NCBI GenBank assembly: GCA_900755865.1
Contig: CAAEHZ010000063.1
Coordinates: 1-6,326 of the forward strand
Length of the DNA: 6,326 nt
Origin: Lachnospiraceae bacterium
GTDB taxonomy: Bacteria > Bacillota > Clostridia > Lachnospirales > Lachnospiraceae
Direction of reading: 5' to 3'
The position numbers were made by a program, and so were the translations under genes. The notes beneath the pieces are model-generated. The model searched no databases and was not told the DNA's origin. It saw only the letters and a list, made by a program, of their open reading frames with translations. Of this stretch, positions 5,332-6,326 are shown one piece after another; position 1 is the first letter of the stretch, and every line of letters begins with the position of its first letter.

Positions 5332-5390
5332 ATAAGGAGAAATGCTATGGAAAGAAAGAACGAATTAGAGGAGCTGAAAGAGCTTCTTGA
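5259..5390 (+). CDS. Possible leader ORF overlapping the mgtE start
   Basis: This is a 43-codon ORF from ATG at 5259 to TGA at 5388-5390, out of frame with mgtE and overlapping its first 44 bases. An AAAGGTGG ribosome binding site at 5241-5248 stands about ten bases before the ATG, slightly far but good in sequence. The predicted peptide is basic and hydrophilic, begins MKSMERNSDNPLPGRS, and looks like no known protein. Its start codon lies in the 5' arm of the leader stem, and its translation would open that stem and cross the mgtE ribosome binding site. It could be a regulatory leader peptide coupled to mgtE, or chance. The overlap with mgtE and the lack of any protein-like pattern keep confidence low. 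Confidence 0.25.
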   Translation: MKSMERNSDNPLPGRSCSGDIKKSHKEKCYGKKERIRGAERAS

Positions 5391-6326
5391 AACCAAGCAG
5401 TACACAAAGCTGCGCCAGTTTCTGGCAGAGCTGAATGAGCCGGATATCGCTGCGCTGATGGAAGAGCTGGAGGAAGAGGAAATACTGAAGGTATTCCGGA
5501 TTCTTCCGAAGGATTTGGCAGCGGATGTTTTTTCCTACCTGAACGTGGAAACCCAGCAGATGCTGATTACCTCCCTGTCCGATAAGGATGCGGCAGGGGT
5601 GATTGATAATCTGATGGCGGATGATGCGGTGGATTTGCTGGAGGAGATGCCTGCAAATGTAGTAGATAAGCTGCTGGAAAATGCAAGACCGGATACCAGA
5701 CAGGCAATCAACCATCTGCTCCGTTATCCGGAGGATTCCGCCGGAAGCATCATGACGGTGGAGTATGTTGCCTTAAAGGAAAGCATGACTGTGAATCAGG
5801 CGATTGAGCACATTAAAAAAGTCGGTCTTGACAGCGAAACAGTCAATATCTGTTATGTGCTGGATGCCCAGCGGAAGCTGGTGGGAACGGTAGCGTTAAG
5901 ATATCTGCTTTTAAGTGACGGGGACGAGATTATCGGGGAATTTATGCATGAAAATGTCATTTCCGTTCATACCCTGATGGATCAGGAGCAGGTAGCGGCA
6001 CAGTTTAAGAAGTACGATTTTACGGCGATGCCCGTTGTGGATAATGAGAATCGGCTGGTCGGTATTATCACGGTAGACGATATCGTGGATATCATGGAAG
6101 AAGAAACCACCGAGGATATGGAAAAGATGGCGGCTATTGTGCCCAGCGACAAGTCCTATATGAGGACAGGTGTGGGCGAAACCTATAAAAAGAGGATTCC
6201 CTGGCTGTTATTGCTGATGATTTCAGCAACCTTTACCGGGGCAATCATATCCTCCTTCGAGGATGCCTTAAGCGTATGCGCGTCCCTGATTGCCTTTATT
6301 CCGATGTTAATGGATACCGGCGGAAA
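5347..6326 (+). CDS. mgtE: Magnesium transporter MgtE (3' end cut by window)
   Basis: MgtE is a homodimeric Mg2+ channel whose cytosolic domains bind Mg2+ and close the pore when internal Mg2+ is high. The window holds 326 codons of a protein that is usually about 450 residues. The acidic N domain (about 1-130) contains ILPKDLAADVF at 52-62 and MADDAVDLLEEMP at 90-102. CBS domain 1 covers about 133-195, with SIMTVEYV at 134-141 and VGTVALRYLL at 179-188. CBS domain 2 covers about 197-255, with FMHENVISV at 199-207 and VGIITVDDIVDIM at 238-250. The connecting plug helix (about 256-282) leads to transmembrane helix 1 (about 284-303), and the MgtE pore signature PMLMDTGG (319-326) is reached at the right edge. 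The start is ATG at 5347, with AAGGAG at 5334-5339 seven bases upstream. It is transcribed from its own promoter within yigZ, with an unusual structured leader, and possibly also by readthrough from yigZ. Confidence 0.97.
   Translation, partial: MERKNELEELKELLETKQYTKLRQFLAELNEPDIAALMEELEEEEILKVFRILPKDLAADVFSYLNVETQQMLITSLSDKDAAGVIDNLMADDAVDLLEEMPANVVDKLLENARPDTRQAINHLLRYPEDSAGSIMTVEYVALKESMTVNQAIEHIKKVGLDSETVNICYVLDAQRKLVGTVALRYLLLSDGDEIIGEFMHENVISVHTLMDQEQVAAQFKKYDFTAMPVVDNENRLVGIITVDDIVDIMEEETTEDMEKMAAIVPSDKSYMRTGVGETYKKRIPWLLLLMISATFTGAIISSFEDALSVCASLIAFIPMLMDTGG

Noticed and set aside
5211..5346. M-box Mg2+ riboswitch upstream of mgtE
   Set aside because: The leader is too short for the roughly 160-base M-box, and none of its conserved blocks can be seen.
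5365..5715. 116-codon minus-strand open frame opposite mgtE
   Set aside because: It is antisense to the MgtE N domain, with no start signals or family resemblance.

Overview
The window looks like ordinary chromosome from a low-to-mid-GC anaerobic member of the Bacillota. Class Clostridia, most likely family Lachnospiraceae, is the best guess. The evidence is strong AGGAGG/AAGGAG-type ribosome binding sites, several sigma-A promoters (two with a TGn-extended -10), and a gene set typical of that group: a large class A penicillin-binding protein with an enlarged linker, YigZ, MgtE and AzlC. This is inferred from sequence character alone; no 16S or other marker gene is present.

Layout from left to right. 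Positions 1-982 hold a minus-strand operon: an uncharacterised 96-residue Cys-rich protein, then azlC, which encodes the large subunit of the AzlCD branched-chain amino acid exporter and runs off the left edge. A consensus promoter at 1015-1043 drives it. Back to back with it, an extended -10 promoter at 1065-1094 drives a 93-residue plus-strand protein that looks like the helical part of a small zinc-ribbon protein family without the ribbon. That gene ends at a rho-independent terminator (1552-1588). Converging on the same terminator from the right is a complete minus-strand gene (1610-4303) for an 897-residue bifunctional class A penicillin-binding protein. Its start lies in a 241-base divergent region (4304-4544) that carries promoters for both neighbours and a strongly inverted-repeat-rich 5' leader for the penicillin-binding protein. 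On the plus strand follow yigZ (4545-5201) and mgtE (from 5347, cut by the right edge), the latter encoding a Mg2+ channel/transporter.

Functionally this is cell-envelope synthesis, ion transport and amino acid export, with no sign of phage, insertion sequence, CRISPR or a defence system. The genes do not form one pathway. The most interesting material is non-coding. The mgtE leader has its own near-consensus promoter buried in the 3' end of yigZ, a palindrome over that promoter's -10 box, and a potential 14-bp stem that closes a nested GC hairpin and stops two bases before the mgtE ribosome binding site. A short ORF starts inside the 5' arm of that stem and overlaps mgtE. It does not look like the M-box Mg2+ riboswitch as far as can be judged by eye. 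The penicillin-binding protein leader is a second structured-RNA candidate.
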